DNA of 64,000 nucleotides from Galbibacter sp. BG1 (GTDB taxonomy: Bacteria; Bacteroidota; Bacteroidia; Flavobacteriales; Flavobacteriaceae), in NCBI RefSeq assembly GCF_013391805.1, contig NZ_CP058364.1:248001-312000 (forward strand), written 5' to 3'. A program made the translations under genes and the position numbers. The notes under the pieces are model-generated. The model searched no databases. It was not told the DNA's origin and was given only the letters and a program-made list of their open reading frames with translations. Positions 43,661 to 52,363 of this stretch are shown here, in pieces (position 1 is the first letter of the stretch; each line of letters begins with the position of its first letter).

Positions 43661-44503
43661 ATGAAGAACATTACGCTTTTTCTATTATTCCTTCTATGTG
43701 TTAAAATCTCAACCGCGCAATGCAGTTCTGCCTACTCACAGGCAAGTTATGCTTTGGCACACACCAAGAAATCACTTAGTTCTGATAATTTCGATCATCA
43801 AAAATATTATGCTGGTCGTGCCATAGATGCTTTGGAAAAGGCCAAAACCTTAGTAGAAAGCTGTGGTTGCAACGACGCTGTGAGTCCGATTATAGACGGA
43901 CTTGATAACCTTAAACAAGCCGAAGACCCTATCGACTGGGAAGCCGGACGTTTCTACGCAAAACACGGTTATGAGTTTCTTCAAACGTTAATGACCAAAT
44001 TGGATGTGTGCACCACCAACGCCTCTTCTGTAAGTTATGAAACCGAAACATCCACCGCTGATGTGGCTTCTACGGAACCTGCCATAGCTACTGCACCAGT
44101 AGAAGCACAAGCATCCAGCAATAGTTTACTTACCCAACAACAACAATTGGAAGCCGAAAAACAACGATTGATGGAACAGCAAAGGCTTTTGGATGAAAAA
44201 ATTGCCAAGCAACAGCAATTGGCAGAGCAGGCACGTATTAACCGACAATTGGAATTGGAGAAGCAACTTCGACTGAAACACCTGGCGGAACAGGCTTTGT
44301 TCGATTTAGAAAACAACTACAAAGAATTAGCACAAGCTTTGGGTTGCCAAGAAGCTTTAAATGTTTTAAAAGGTGGCTATGCTAGGGAAGACAATGTGCT
44401 GAATAACGAAACCTTGGCACAGACGAAAGCATATTACCTAAACCTAACTACACAAACAGAGCAAAAAATATTAGGTGCTTTGAATAAATGTGCCGGAAAG
44501 TAG
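43661..44503 (+). CDS. secreted protein with Gln/Glu-rich coiled coil, function unknown
   Basis: A 280-residue exported protein. The frame is open from a TTG at 43628 and also has an ATG at 43640, but the ATG at 43661 gives a clean signal peptide ending STA-Q and is used. The first half has four cysteines (CSSAYSQASYALAHTKKSL, LVESCGCNDAV, KLDVC) and a helical repeat-like pattern; a Thr/Ala/Ser-rich linker (about 130-160) leads into a Gln/Leu/Lys-rich coiled coil (about 160-225, LEAEKQRLMEQQRLLDEKI) and a final helical region ending in a Cys. I do not recognise the family. It stands alone. Confidence 0.8.
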   Translation: MKNITLFLLFLLCVKISTAQCSSAYSQASYALAHTKKSLSSDNFDHQKYYAGRAIDALEKAKTLVESCGCNDAVSPIIDGLDNLKQAEDPIDWEAGRFYAKHGYEFLQTLMTKLDVCTTNASSVSYETETSTADVASTEPAIATAPVEAQASSNSLLTQQQQLEAEKQRLMEQQRLLDEKIAKQQQLAEQARINRQLELEKQLRLKHLAEQALFDLENNYKELAQALGCQEALNVLKGGYAREDNVLNNETLAQTKAYYLNLTTQTEQKILGALNKCAGK

Positions 44504-44903
44504 TTTATGAGTTAGTTAATTGATGAATTCGGCAAGTATTTAAGCTTTCAGAAGGTAATAATCCATTGGTAATCTTCAGTGTTCAGTAAGCAGATTTTCG
44601 ACGTCATATCGACCGAAGTGAGATATCAAATAAAGTTACTAATCCTCGTTTGATTTCTCTGCCTTCTCTTACTGTCGGTATCTAAATAAACTTGAAACTT
44701 TTAGCAAAAAACCCTTCAAACAGCCAACTTCAAGAATCGAGCATAATTCTAAATTAGATTTCACTACATTATAAACTGAGTTCGATACTAAAAATTTTAA
44801 AATCTCAATATTTTAAAATTTAATTTACATTTTGTTTACATTGGAAAAACTAATATGGAATATTGTTTGTGACTGTTTTCGCTAAACAATAAAACCATAT
44901 ATA
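44504..44903. other. 400-base intergenic region between secreted-protein gene and outer-membrane barrel gene
   Basis: No frame of convincing length occurs on either strand. It contains one dispersed-repeat-like segment (44603-44627), and its last 120 bases are very AT-rich and presumably hold the promoter of the barrel gene; a near -7 element, TATTGTTTG, lies around 44863. No RNA gene is recognised. Confidence 0.6.
44603..44627. repeat. dispersed flavobacterial repeat-like segment
   Basis: GTCATATCGACCGAAGTGAG followed by ATATC resembles the GTCATTTCGACCGAAGTGAG-AAATC intergenic repeat seen in many Flavobacteriia genomes. ATATC and GATAT form short inverted ends. Only one clear copy is in this window, so the assignment rests on memory. 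Confidence 0.5.
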
Positions 44904-45620
44904 ATGAAAAACATTTTTGCTACTCTACTTCTGTCCATTGTCGTTTTTACGGCACAATCTCAAATTAAAGAATCCAACGGAAAAGTCTATATCCCAAAAG
45001 GCACTTGGTTTACCGGTGGAAGCATTTCGATAAATTTTATAAACAGTGATGCCCATTATGGAAATAATGGTATTCCAGAAAATGGAGAATCAGAACGTAT
45101 CGAGTTTAGCGTATCACCTAGATTGGGCTATGCTATTGCCAAAAATTGGACTTTAGGCATGGAACTTGGCTACAGTTATGGTCGAACTAAAAGTAAGAAC
45201 TTCGAAAATGAAGTTTTGGTACGTGAAAGTCGATTTACAGGAAATAGTTTTGGGGTTAATCCTTTTGTTAGGCGGTATATTGGACTTGGTAAAAAATTGA
45301 TGTTTTTCTTTCAGACCGATCTCGCTTACAGCTACGGAGAAAGTAAAGCCGAAGAGCTATTTGATGAAGACTCAATAGACAATCCTACTTTTTTAAATTC
45401 ATATGATTATAGAAATGTATTTTTTGTAGGTATTAAGCCCGGTTTAAACTACTTTTTAAATGAGCATTGGGCATTGGAAAGTACTGTTGGAAGGGCAGGA
45501 TATGAATATAGAAAGTCAAGCAACGATAATTCTCCAAGAAATATTGATTCAGAGTCGAATCGTTTTTTTATTGATCTAAGCCTTTCCAATGTTTATTTCG
45601 GGGTTTCTTATTTCTTCTAA
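44904..45620 (+). CDS. outer-membrane beta-barrel protein
   Basis: A 238-residue protein with a signal peptide (1-20, ending TAQSQ) and alternating amphipathic strands: WFTGGSISINF, IEFSVSPRLGYAIAKNWTLGMELGYSYG (strand pattern ending in ELGYSYG), SFGVNPFVRRYIGLG, LMFFFQTDLAYSYGES and, at the end, FFIDLSLSNVYFGVSYFF with the C-terminal aromatic residue of outer-membrane barrels. It fits the OmpX/OmpW-like eight-stranded barrels (outer membrane protein beta-barrel domain, PF13505-like). The substrate or partner is unknown. Monocistronic with its own terminator. Confidence 0.88.
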   Translation: MKNIFATLLLSIVVFTAQSQIKESNGKVYIPKGTWFTGGSISINFINSDAHYGNNGIPENGESERIEFSVSPRLGYAIAKNWTLGMELGYSYGRTKSKNFENEVLVRESRFTGNSFGVNPFVRRYIGLGKKLMFFFQTDLAYSYGESKAEELFDEDSIDNPTFLNSYDYRNVFFVGIKPGLNYFLNEHWALESTVGRAGYEYRKSSNDNSPRNIDSESNRFFIDLSLSNVYFGVSYFF

Positions 45621-45642
45621 AACACCTTAAAATCTATAATAG

Positions 45643-45670
45643 AGGCCGTCCTAATCGATGGCCTTTTTTT
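45643..45670 (+). terminator. intrinsic terminator after outer-membrane barrel gene
   Basis: AGGCCGTC (45643-45650) pairs with GATGGCCT (45657-45664) with one G-U pair, and seven T follow, 22 bases after the stop. Confidence 0.8.
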
Positions 45671-45834
45671 CATTTTGCGAGTATGTTAAATCGGTTAATT
45701 GAGGAGTTGTTAAGTAGCAGAATGACTAAGTATCAAAGCTGCAAAGTGTTATCGTTGTAAAACTTTCTTTTTAAATTGTTCGAACTCACGGGAGACCTCA
45801 AACTAAAAAACTTTCAAAATTGTCATAATACCCC

Positions 45835-46293
45835 CTATTTCACTCCATGATACGTAGCCATAGTCATTATCATAACCATTACACACGATATAAAAATACC
45901 AATGGTATTTGCTAAAAACGCTTGTTGATAGGGCATTCTAAAAAGGTAAGCTGCAATACTACCAGCATAGACCCCTGTACCAGGAATGGGCAACATTACA
46001 AAAAACAAAACACCCCAAAAACCAAATCTACTGATTCCAGATCCAGCGCCTGTTTTTACTCGGCGTGCTACCTTAATGGCACTTTTTTTATAGAATTTCC
46101 ACTTAAGTAAATGCGCATTTAAGGAATCTAAAAAGAACATCATCACGGGGAAAACAAAAACGTTGGCCACAAAACAAGCTGCAAAAGCCAAATACATATT
46201 TACTTCATTAAAAATAGCATACGGTATCCCCACTTTTGCTTCCCCAAAAGGTGATATACTCCACAACATCGCTACAAAAATATCTGTAATCAC
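45835..46293 (-). CDS. small multi-drug export protein family (COG2426) membrane protein
   Basis: An integral membrane protein of 152 residues with about four helices. The N-terminal SPFGEAKVGIPYAI and the later GFWGVLFFVMLPIPGTGVYAGSIAAYLFRM are the family hallmarks (E-x-KVGIPYA and PIPGTG--AGS). Some members are annotated as small multidrug exporters, but experimental support for export is weak; the fold relates to DedA-like proteins with the PIPG reentrant loop. It is transcribed on the minus strand, followed by a 200-base gap with no gene. Confidence 0.88.
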   Translation of the reverse strand: MITDIFVAMLWSISPFGEAKVGIPYAIFNEVNMYLAFAACFVANVFVFPVMMFFLDSLNAHLLKWKFYKKSAIKVARRVKTGAGSGISRFGFWGVLFFVMLPIPGTGVYAGSIAAYLFRMPYQQAFLANTIGIFISCVMVMIMTMATYHGVK

Positions 46294-46346
46294 GCTCCTA
46301 TTCTTTTCTTAGATGATTGTTACCTCGAAAACAAGGTTTTTGGAAA

Positions 46347-46829
46347 TTAATTCCCCAATGCCGCCATTTTAATCGCTGCAATAGCAGCTTCTGTACCTTT
46401 ATTGCCATGTTTACCTCCACTCCTATCAATTGCCTGTTGCAGGGTATTATCGGTAAGCACACAAAAAATAACGGCTGTGTCGTAAAGCACGTTTAAATCT
46501 TTAATTCCTTCAGCAGTAGCATTGCAAACAAAATCGAAATGTTTGGTTTCTCCTTGAATAACACTCCCTATGGCTATAATGGCGTGCGGTTCGTGCTTTT
46601 TAATCATTTTTTTGGCACCATGGGTAAGTTCAAAACTTCCTGGCACATCCCAACGTATAATATTTTCCACCACTGCCCCGCAATCTAAAAGGGCATCCAT
46701 TGCGCCTTTGCAAAGTGCTTCTGTTATTTCGGAATTCCATTCTGAAACAACAATCCCAAACCGAAAGTCTTTCGCATTTGGGATTGTAGCTTTATCATAA
46801 ACTGATAAATTTTTATTTTCTGTAGCCAT
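46347..46829 (-). CDS. ribH: 6,7-dimethyl-8-ribityllumazine synthase
   Basis: Condenses the ribitylamino-uracil with a four-carbon phosphate, the penultimate step to riboflavin; it usually forms a 60-mer shell. Its 160 residues contain RFGIVVSEWNSEIT (substrate loop with the Trp), VPGSFELTHGAKKM, AIIAIGSVIQGETKHFDFVCNATAEG (GSVIQGET-H phosphate loop) and the final VLTDNTLQQAIDRSGGKHGNKG (L-D--QA--R-GG--GNKG). Complete and typical. It follows the YfgM-like gene by 58 bases on the same strand; ribD is at 55 kb, separately. Confidence 0.96.
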   Translation of the reverse strand: MATENKNLSVYDKATIPNAKDFRFGIVVSEWNSEITEALCKGAMDALLDCGAVVENIIRWDVPGSFELTHGAKKMIKKHEPHAIIAIGSVIQGETKHFDFVCNATAEGIKDLNVLYDTAVIFCVLTDNTLQQAIDRSGGKHGNKGTEAAIAAIKMAALGN

Positions 46830-46887
46830 AATTTTATTGTAATATCAGTAAAAAAATTATTCCAACTGATACAAAGTTAGCTATTGC

Positions 46888-47652
46888 TTATTTAAGCGTT
46901 TCAGCTTTACCGATATAAATATCGATCGTTCTTCCCTCTTCAGAGTCGGAATATTCATTCTTTATTCTGTTGAAGTATTTTAAAGCTTTTTCAGCTTTAC
47001 CGTCTTGCAAAGAAAGTACACCCGCTTTAAATAAGAACTTCGGGGTTGTAAAATCGTTGTCGGAATGCGAAATAGCTTTCTCGTAATACCCCAATGCATC
47101 TTCTTCTTGCCCCAATTGTACAAAGGCATCTCCAATACCACCTTTTGCCAAGGCCCCTAGAATAGGATCATCGGATTTAAAATCTTCTAAATACTTTATC
47201 GCTTGGTCGTACTTTTGGGTATTCAAATAAGCCATTCCCGCACTGTAATGCGCCAGGTTAGCTGCTTTGGTTCCGCCGTAATTATCTATTATATCTATTA
47301 AACCGTATTTTCCTTCTGCACCGTTTAGCGCCAACCCATAAAGGGAATCTTTGGCAGTATTATTTACAGCCTCATCGAAATATTGCTGTGCGAAAAACAT
47401 TTCGTTGGACGCTTCTGCCTCTTTTGGTTTTAAAACAAATTGTTGGTATCCTAAAAAACCGAGCACCACAAGCACTACAATCCCTATTCCCCCTAAAATG
47501 TATTTTTGATTCCTAGCTACCCATTCCTCTGTCTTACTAGCACTTTCATCTAACGTACTGAATACCTCCTCGGTAGTACTATGTTCATCATGAACGTTAT
47601 GATCTTCTTTCTGATGCGGTTTTTTATAGCCTCTTTTCTTATACGTTGCCAT
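46888..47652 (-). CDS. YfgM-like TPR membrane protein
   Basis: A 254-residue inner-membrane protein. The start is the ATG complementary to 47650-47652; an upstream TTG at 47697 lies before the -7 element. A basic/acidic cytoplasmic N-terminus (MATYKKRGYKKPHQKED) leads to one membrane helix (about 50-72, YILGGIGIVVLVVLGFLGYQQ), then a periplasmic domain of tetratricopeptide repeats: YSAGMAYLNTQKYDQAIKYLEDF, GGIGDAFVQLGQEEDALGYYEKAI and KAGVLSLQDGKAEKALKYFNRI (each given by its A-x-Y and AL-YY pattern). This is the topology of YfgM, which associates with SecYEG and periplasmic chaperones in E. coli. It is divergent from recF. Confidence 0.85.
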   Translation of the reverse strand: MATYKKRGYKKPHQKEDHNVHDEHSTTEEVFSTLDESASKTEEWVARNQKYILGGIGIVVLVVLGFLGYQQFVLKPKEAEASNEMFFAQQYFDEAVNNTAKDSLYGLALNGAEGKYGLIDIIDNYGGTKAANLAHYSAGMAYLNTQKYDQAIKYLEDFKSDDPILGALAKGGIGDAFVQLGQEEDALGYYEKAISHSDNDFTTPKFLFKAGVLSLQDGKAEKALKYFNRIKNEYSDSEEGRTIDIYIGKAETLK

Positions 47653-47675
47653 GTCTACATTTTTATTAAGCCTCG

Positions 47676-47683
47676 CAAAAATA
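47676..47683 (-). promoter_or_regulatory. candidate -7 element for the YfgM-like/ribH transcript
   Basis: CAAAAATA reads TATTTTTG on the minus strand, a full TAnnTTTG match, 24 bases upstream of the ATG. It lies inside the longer alternative frame, supporting the shorter start. Confidence 0.4.
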
Positions 47684-47858
47684 AAATTTTTATTCAAATA
47701 GGAAAGGGAATTTATTTGATTATTTCAATCGCTGCATTTTTTATTTTGTTAATTTCGTCCACAGGAGTTTTTTAAATGCAACAGCAGGTATTTTAAAATA
47801 CCTATTTACTCCATAAAAATCTAGTAAAAACCTATTTCTTAAAAGAAGCATTGGGTAG

Positions 47859-48941
47859 ATGCAATTAGAAAGACTATCACTTATAAATTTTAAAAATTTC
47901 GACTCTAAAGACTTTGAGTTCGATGCGAAAATAAATTGTTTTGTGGGGCGAAATGGTATTGGAAAAACCAATGCCCTCGATGCCATTTACGTACTTTCCT
48001 TTGGCAAAAGTTATTTTAACCCCATTGCGTCTCAGAATATAAAGCATGGGGAAAGCTTTTTTGTGATCACTGGAGAGTACCTTCGTGATGAGAAAGAGGA
48101 AAAAATTACCTGTAGCCTAAAAAAGGGGCAGAAAAAAATAATAAAGCGCAACGGCAAACTCTACGACAAACTCTCTGAGCACATCGGCTTTCTACCTCTG
48201 GTGATTATCTCCCCAGCAGATAGGGACTTAATTATTGAAGGTAGCGAAACCAGGCGTAAGTTTATGGACAGTGTAATCTCCCAAAGCAATAAGCCTTATT
48301 TGCAGCAGCTTATTAATTACAATAAAATTCTGGCACAACGCAACTCCCTTCTTAAATACTTTGCGCTTAACAACACCTTTAATGCCGATACCCTGGCGGT
48401 CTATAATGAGCAAATGCAGGAATACGGACATAAAATTCATGAGGCGCGTAAACGTTTTCTGGAAACTTTTATCCCTATTTTTAAAAAGCGGTATGCTTCT
48501 ATTTCCGGCGGTAAGGAAGAAATTAATCTAACCTATCAAAGTCAGCTGCTAGACAAAGATCTCCAGACCCTTTTTAAAGAACATTTAAATAAAGACAAGG
48601 CGCTCCAATATACTTCGGTGGGAACACATAAAGATGATTTAAGTTTTGAAATTGGCGACTACCCCATAAAGAAGTTTGGTAGCCAGGGACAACAAAAATC
48701 CTTTTTAATAGCACTCAAGCTGGCGCAATTCGATTTTATAAAAGCACAGGCCGGCCACACCCCTATTCTACTGCTGGATGATATTTTTGACAAGCTGGAT
48801 GAAAACCGGGTGAGTCAGATTATAGCATTGGTAGATCAAGACGAATTCGGACAGATATTTATAAGCGACACCCATCCCGAACGCACTGAGAACGTAGTAA
48901 AAAAGACCCATCAATCGTATAAAATGATTGAGTTGGGCTAA
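47859..48941 (+). CDS. recF: DNA replication and repair protein RecF
   Basis: Loads RecA at single-strand gaps. A 360-residue SMC-like ATPase: [19 protein letters not shown] at the start (L..INF-N), Walker [27 protein letters not shown] (GxNGxGKTN), the RecF signature region [32 protein letters not shown], signature [15 protein letters not shown] and [20 protein letters not shown], and Walker [17 protein letters not shown]. All are present. It starts about 200 bases from the divergent YfgM-like gene. dnaA, often near recF, is 10 kb away here, and the usual DUF721/DciA-like gene does not follow it. Confidence 0.96.
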   Translation: MQLERLSLINFKNFDSKDFEFDAKINCFVGRNGIGKTNALDAIYVLSFGKSYFNPIASQNIKHGESFFVITGEYLRDEKEEKITCSLKKGQKKIIKRNGKLYDKLSEHIGFLPLVIISPADRDLIIEGSETRRKFMDSVISQSNKPYLQQLINYNKILAQRNSLLKYFALNNTFNADTLAVYNEQMQEYGHKIHEARKRFLETFIPIFKKRYASISGGKEEINLTYQSQLLDKDLQTLFKEHLNKDKALQYTSVGTHKDDLSFEIGDYPIKKFGSQGQQKSFLIALKLAQFDFIKAQAGHTPILLLDDIFDKLDENRVSQIIALVDQDEFGQIFISDTHPERTENVVKKTHQSYKMIELG

Positions 48942-48999
48942 ATTGTTAGTATTCATTTTCCAGGTACAACTACCTTTCACAAGAAAAAACAAAATTCCC

Positions 49000-49326
49000 T
49001 TATTTACTGCTTAGCGGAAATGTTAACCCAAATTCAACCGCACCGGCAAACTGCTGTACCGAAGGTTGGAAAAAATAAGCGATTCCCAGATCCACATTAT
49101 GATTGGGTCCCAATTCTAGTCCGAATGCAAAAGGGATGTGATAAATAAAACCTTTTTTCTCGATATTATCAAAATCTGTAAAAGTTTTAAACTTTTCTAC
49201 AGAAGCTCCTAAACCGATTTCTGAATAAGACGCAACCCATGGAATCGGAGCCCTCAATCTAGCTTTACCCCCTAATAAAAAAGCTTTGGTTTCTGCTATA
49301 TCATCGATGGTCTTCGTGATAGACAA
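49000..49326 (-). pseudogene. truncated outer-membrane barrel gene remnant
   Basis: The frame encodes about 108 residues that look like the C-terminal half of an outer-membrane barrel: LRAPIPWVASYSEIGLGASVEKF, FIYHIPFAFGLELGPNHNVDLGIAYFF and GAVEFGLTFPL (alternating strand pattern ending with an L-T-F strand). It has no signal peptide and no ATG: a stop codon lies five codons before the only possible start (TTG). The first half of the gene appears to be missing. It converges on recF. A short standalone protein is the alternative, but the absence of a start and of a signal peptide argues against it. Confidence 0.6.
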
Positions 49327-49376
49327 GCATCTAATTTTCTGCTAAATAAAAACTTGAGTCCTCTCCATTTTTAAGG

Positions 49377-49584
49377 CTATTGAACAAATTCATAAGCTTT
49401 CAAATTAACTCTATATTGGACTTCTAAAGTAGAAATATCCTTTACCGCTATATCTTCAATTTGTTCTTTGTTACTCGGATGTTCTGTGTTAGAATCAATT
49501 GGGTTATTTCTTATTGATTTTTGCAGGAATAGAAATAGGTATAAAAACAAGAAAAGAAAGGATCGTCAATTTAGTTTTAGTCAT
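49377..49584 (-). pseudogene. small secreted or membrane protein gene with an apparent frameshift
   Basis: The ATG complementary to 49582-49584 starts MTKTKLTILSFLVFIPIS, a good hydrophobic signal, but the frame stops after about 26 residues. A second frame continues directly, without a stop, through FLQKSIRNNPIDSNTEHPSN and NKEQIEDIAVKDISTLEVQY to a stop at 49377. Joined by a single frameshift in the T-rich signal region, the two give a plausible protein of about 69 residues. Either a real mutation or a sequencing error in the T-runs would explain it. No family recognised. Confidence 0.3.
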
Positions 49585-49613
49585 TTTTTAAGCGGTTTTA
49601 GCCACTAATTTTA

Positions 49614-51101
49614 TTAGTCAAAGACATGTTCTTTATAGTCTTTCCACCATTTTTCAATATCGACTTTCGGTTTTCTACATATATAGAGTGGAATTCCGTT
49701 TTCTTCACCAATCACATATTTGTGAGTAATAATCTTAACTAAATGGACTTCCTCAAAAACGTGTTCAACAGACGGTTTTTCATTGCCTAAACTAATGTAA
49801 ACACTCGCATTTTTATTTCCGTAGCCCCAAGTCCAAAAACTCCCATGCCTGCTTATCGGATTTGGTAAATTATATTTTTTTTCTAAAATTTTAAGTACTC
49901 CAGCTTCTCCATAATTTTCAGCCCACAGAACACAGTTTATTTTTTCGCTGGGGTTCAATGATTGATATACGCTATCCACTAACTTTACTTGTTCTTCCCA
50001 GCCAAACATATCTGCATAATCCCCTGTTAACTCTACCCGTTCATTTTCTTCCTTGAGATTTTTATAATCGACATATTTTTCAATTGGCAGTAATGGTGTG
50101 GCTTCCGGAATAAAATATACAAAAGGAACCAAAGTGACAACAGCAATTGCATAAACCCAAACTGACTTTTTAGAAAATAAACGCTCAATCTTTACCGCTC
50201 CACTTGCAAAAAGAACGGGATAGATTGCAAACACATAATAGGCTTTAGAATGGAGAAGCCACATTACAGAAAAAATCACGATCGAAGCAACTCCAATAGT
50301 TTTGTATTTTTTCAAATATCTATCTGTAAACAATGAAATGAGACCAATAAGACTTATAATTAGTGTAAACGGAAAGTTTAATTGTTCAAGCACAAATTCT
50401 AAGCGAGTAATTTTATTTAGCTGATTTGCATTCAAGGCTTGCAAGTGCTCTAGAAGCGGAAATTCATTTTGAATTTGCCAGATTAGGTTAGGCAAGAAAA
50501 TTAATAATGAAATCAAAACCGATAGGTATAGCCATTTGTTTTTAAAAAGCACCCCTTTTTTATAGAAAAACAATCCAATAAAAACTCCGAATGCCCAGAC
50601 TATTATGGTGTACTTGTTCAGTAGCCCCAACCCGAAGGTAATACCCAAAAGGATAAGGAATTTTTTATTTTTTGAATTTATAAATTTAACAATGAAGAAG
50701 AATCCGAGCGTCCAAAACAGTTGATCAAAAGCTACCGGTTGAAACAGGGTATGATTTCTATAAAAAGGAAGAAATGCCAGCACGCAAATTCCAGCAAGCA
50801 AGATAGCTTTCGACTTGCCGCCAAGTTCCTTTGCAATTAAACAACATAATACGAGAATAGCGACACCCGCTAAGGTAGGAAATAGCCTTACTCCCAAAAG
50901 GGAATAATCAAAAAGCCAGTACGATAATTTCCCTATTGCACCTATAAAAGGCGGGAATTCCATAAATCCCCAATCTAAATGCTCACTTACGGATAAATGA
51001 AGTAGCTCATCACGATGAAAACCATAGTTTCTATTCGCTAACCATTGTATGATAAATTTTAGTATCGATAAGGTTAGAATTATGGGTACATATTTTTTCA
51101 T
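49614..51101 (-). CDS. ArnT/PMT-like glycosyltransferase (GT39 family)
   Basis: An integral membrane transferase of 495 residues with about eleven helices that should use a lipid-linked sugar. The N-terminal loop NYGFHRDELLHLSVSEHLDWGFMEFPP has the DE pair (HRDELLHL) in the position of the catalytic Asp of the GT39/ArnT fold. LFQPVAFDQLFWTLGFFFIVKFIN is another family pattern. The last 100 residues form a soluble domain (YVDYKNLKEENERVELTGDYADMFGWEEQVKLVD, of which WEEQ is central). Acceptor and sugar are unknown; lipid or protein glycosylation is possible. The gene stands alone. Confidence 0.85.
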   Translation of the reverse strand: MKKYVPIILTLSILKFIIQWLANRNYGFHRDELLHLSVSEHLDWGFMEFPPFIGAIGKLSYWLFDYSLLGVRLFPTLAGVAILVLCCLIAKELGGKSKAILLAGICVLAFLPFYRNHTLFQPVAFDQLFWTLGFFFIVKFINSKNKKFLILLGITFGLGLLNKYTIIVWAFGVFIGLFFYKKGVLFKNKWLYLSVLISLLIFLPNLIWQIQNEFPLLEHLQALNANQLNKITRLEFVLEQLNFPFTLIISLIGLISLFTDRYLKKYKTIGVASIVIFSVMWLLHSKAYYVFAIYPVLFASGAVKIERLFSKKSVWVYAIAVVTLVPFVYFIPEATPLLPIEKYVDYKNLKEENERVELTGDYADMFGWEEQVKLVDSVYQSLNPSEKINCVLWAENYGEAGVLKILEKKYNLPNPISRHGSFWTWGYGNKNASVYISLGNEKPSVEHVFEEVHLVKIITHKYVIGEENGIPLYICRKPKVDIEKWWKDYKEHVFD

Positions 51102-51282
51102 CGTTGAGTTTCGCTTCTAGCTAACGTGCTTCTGAATGATTTGAGACTTGTTGAAGTGCCTAATTTCGAAAATGCAAACCAAATGGAACATCCGCACTTT
51201 CTTTAGTTTTATGAACAAACCAATTTATACGCCTTTAATAAACATCAAATGTTATTCATCTTAATTCAATAACAATTACTTC

Positions 51283-51774
51283 CTATTTTAATTTCTCGAA
51301 ATCAAAATTAATTTGCATTTCGCCTCCGGAAACCGTGGCCTTTAAATGCGAAGCTTCCAAGTCATATTTTATAGAATTTGGAAACTCAATATCTTTATTT
51401 TCGCATTCGAAGCTGTTTTCCCTAATTGCTGTTACCTTAAAAATGGTAAAAGAAGCTTCATCCGGACTCTTAACCTTAAAATTCCAGTTCTTTTCATCTT
51501 TTTCCAATTTTATTTGTTCCTGCCAAATGGTATCGCCGGATTGCATAGTGAATCCCAATCCTACATATTTTGAGGGATTCAATTTTTCCCAAACCTCAAA
51601 GGTTTCCTTTCCTTCCTCCTCATTTAATCGTTTCCACTTCCCAAGCAGCCAATTAAAAGAAACTACTTCCGAATCGGTTATAACAGGTATTGCTTCTTCC
51701 TTTTTATTTTGCTTTTTATCGGGTTGACAAGCAAATAGCAAGAGAAGTGCGAGCAAGAGGCAGGTAGTCTTCAT
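51283..51774 (-). CDS. DUF6265-like lipoprotein
   Basis: A 163-residue lipoprotein: the signal sequence ends LLFA-Cys16. After a Lys-rich linker a single small domain follows: FNWLLGKWKRLNEEEGKETFEVWEKLNPSKYVGLGFTM (core LLGKWKR...EVWE--N...G-GF), then WNFKVKSPDEASFTIFKVT and FECENKDIEFPNSIKYDLE. It has the look of a small lipocalin/START-like barrel that I associate with DUF6265 proteins, from memory. The function is unknown. It is 12 bases upstream of the next gene (51787) on the opposite reading order: that gene precedes it on the minus strand, so they form one transcript. Confidence 0.78.
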   Translation of the reverse strand: MKTTCLLLALLLLFACQPDKKQNKKEEAIPVITDSEVVSFNWLLGKWKRLNEEEGKETFEVWEKLNPSKYVGLGFTMQSGDTIWQEQIKLEKDEKNWNFKVKSPDEASFTIFKVTAIRENSFECENKDIEFPNSIKYDLEASHLKATVSGGEMQINFDFEKLK

Positions 51775-51786
51775 ATTTCAAATGAA

Positions 51787-52155
51787 TTAACTTGTAGGCA
51801 ACGGATCTCCAACTTTAATATCGCATCGGTGCCCCGGTTGCCCATGTGCTGGATTAAGCATTACTTGATCGTTGAACATGGTATTATTGGTTGGTGCATT
51901 AAGAGGCGCCCCAACGGCAATATCACATCTATGGCCGGGCTGCCCATGAGCAGGGTTTACACCACTAACGCTTGTAGGCTGTGGCTTTGCTTCTATATTT
52001 TTAAAAGATTCTACCGGTGTTTCTTTGGCTGCCGCCTCGCTATCATACCCTTTTAAGGTTTCTGTTTGGGACCAATTATGATCTTTGCCCGTGAAAAAAT
52101 ATATCAAGGTGGCTATTCCCAAAATCCCTAGAACCGTAAAAACTATCTTTTTCAT
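51787..52155 (-). CDS. membrane-anchored protein with duplicated NPAHGQPGHRCDI motif
   Basis: A 122-residue protein with an N-terminal hydrophobic anchor (3-20). A polar linker carries two near-identical C-terminal motifs: residues 67-85 (NPAHGQPGHRCDIAVGAPL) and 101-119 (NPAHGQPGHRCDIKVGDPL). Each has two His and one Cys in fixed spacing. I recall this motif in other flavobacterial proteins but no named domain. Because the arrangement is H-x4-H-x-C, metal or haem binding is plausible, but this is inference. The gene precedes the DUF6265-like lipoprotein by 12 bases, and the two are probably exported together. Confidence 0.85.
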   Translation of the reverse strand: MKKIVFTVLGILGIATLIYFFTGKDHNWSQTETLKGYDSEAAAKETPVESFKNIEAKPQPTSVSGVNPAHGQPGHRCDIAVGAPLNAPTNNTMFNDQVMLNPAHGQPGHRCDIKVGDPLPTS

Positions 52156-52280
52156 TTTGCGCTATTATTGAACTCCTAAAAATAATAAAACAATTCAATT
52201 TTCCCACCAAACACTCCATCCAATTGCCGTAAAAATATCCGTTTAAATGCCTTTTATGCCTATATACACTATAAATTCGC

Positions 52281-52288
52281 TATATTTG
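52281..52288 (+). promoter_or_regulatory. candidate -7 element for the PAS gene
   Basis: TATATTTG matches TAnnTTTG exactly. A leader of about 70 bases would separate it from the ATG at 52364. No -33 TTG is visible at normal spacing. Confidence 0.4.
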
Positions 52289-52363
52289 ATAGGTAATGAG
52301 TTACGGAAAACCCGTAATACGATCAATATTCAAAAACAAACAAATCCTTTAGTCTAAGTTGCT

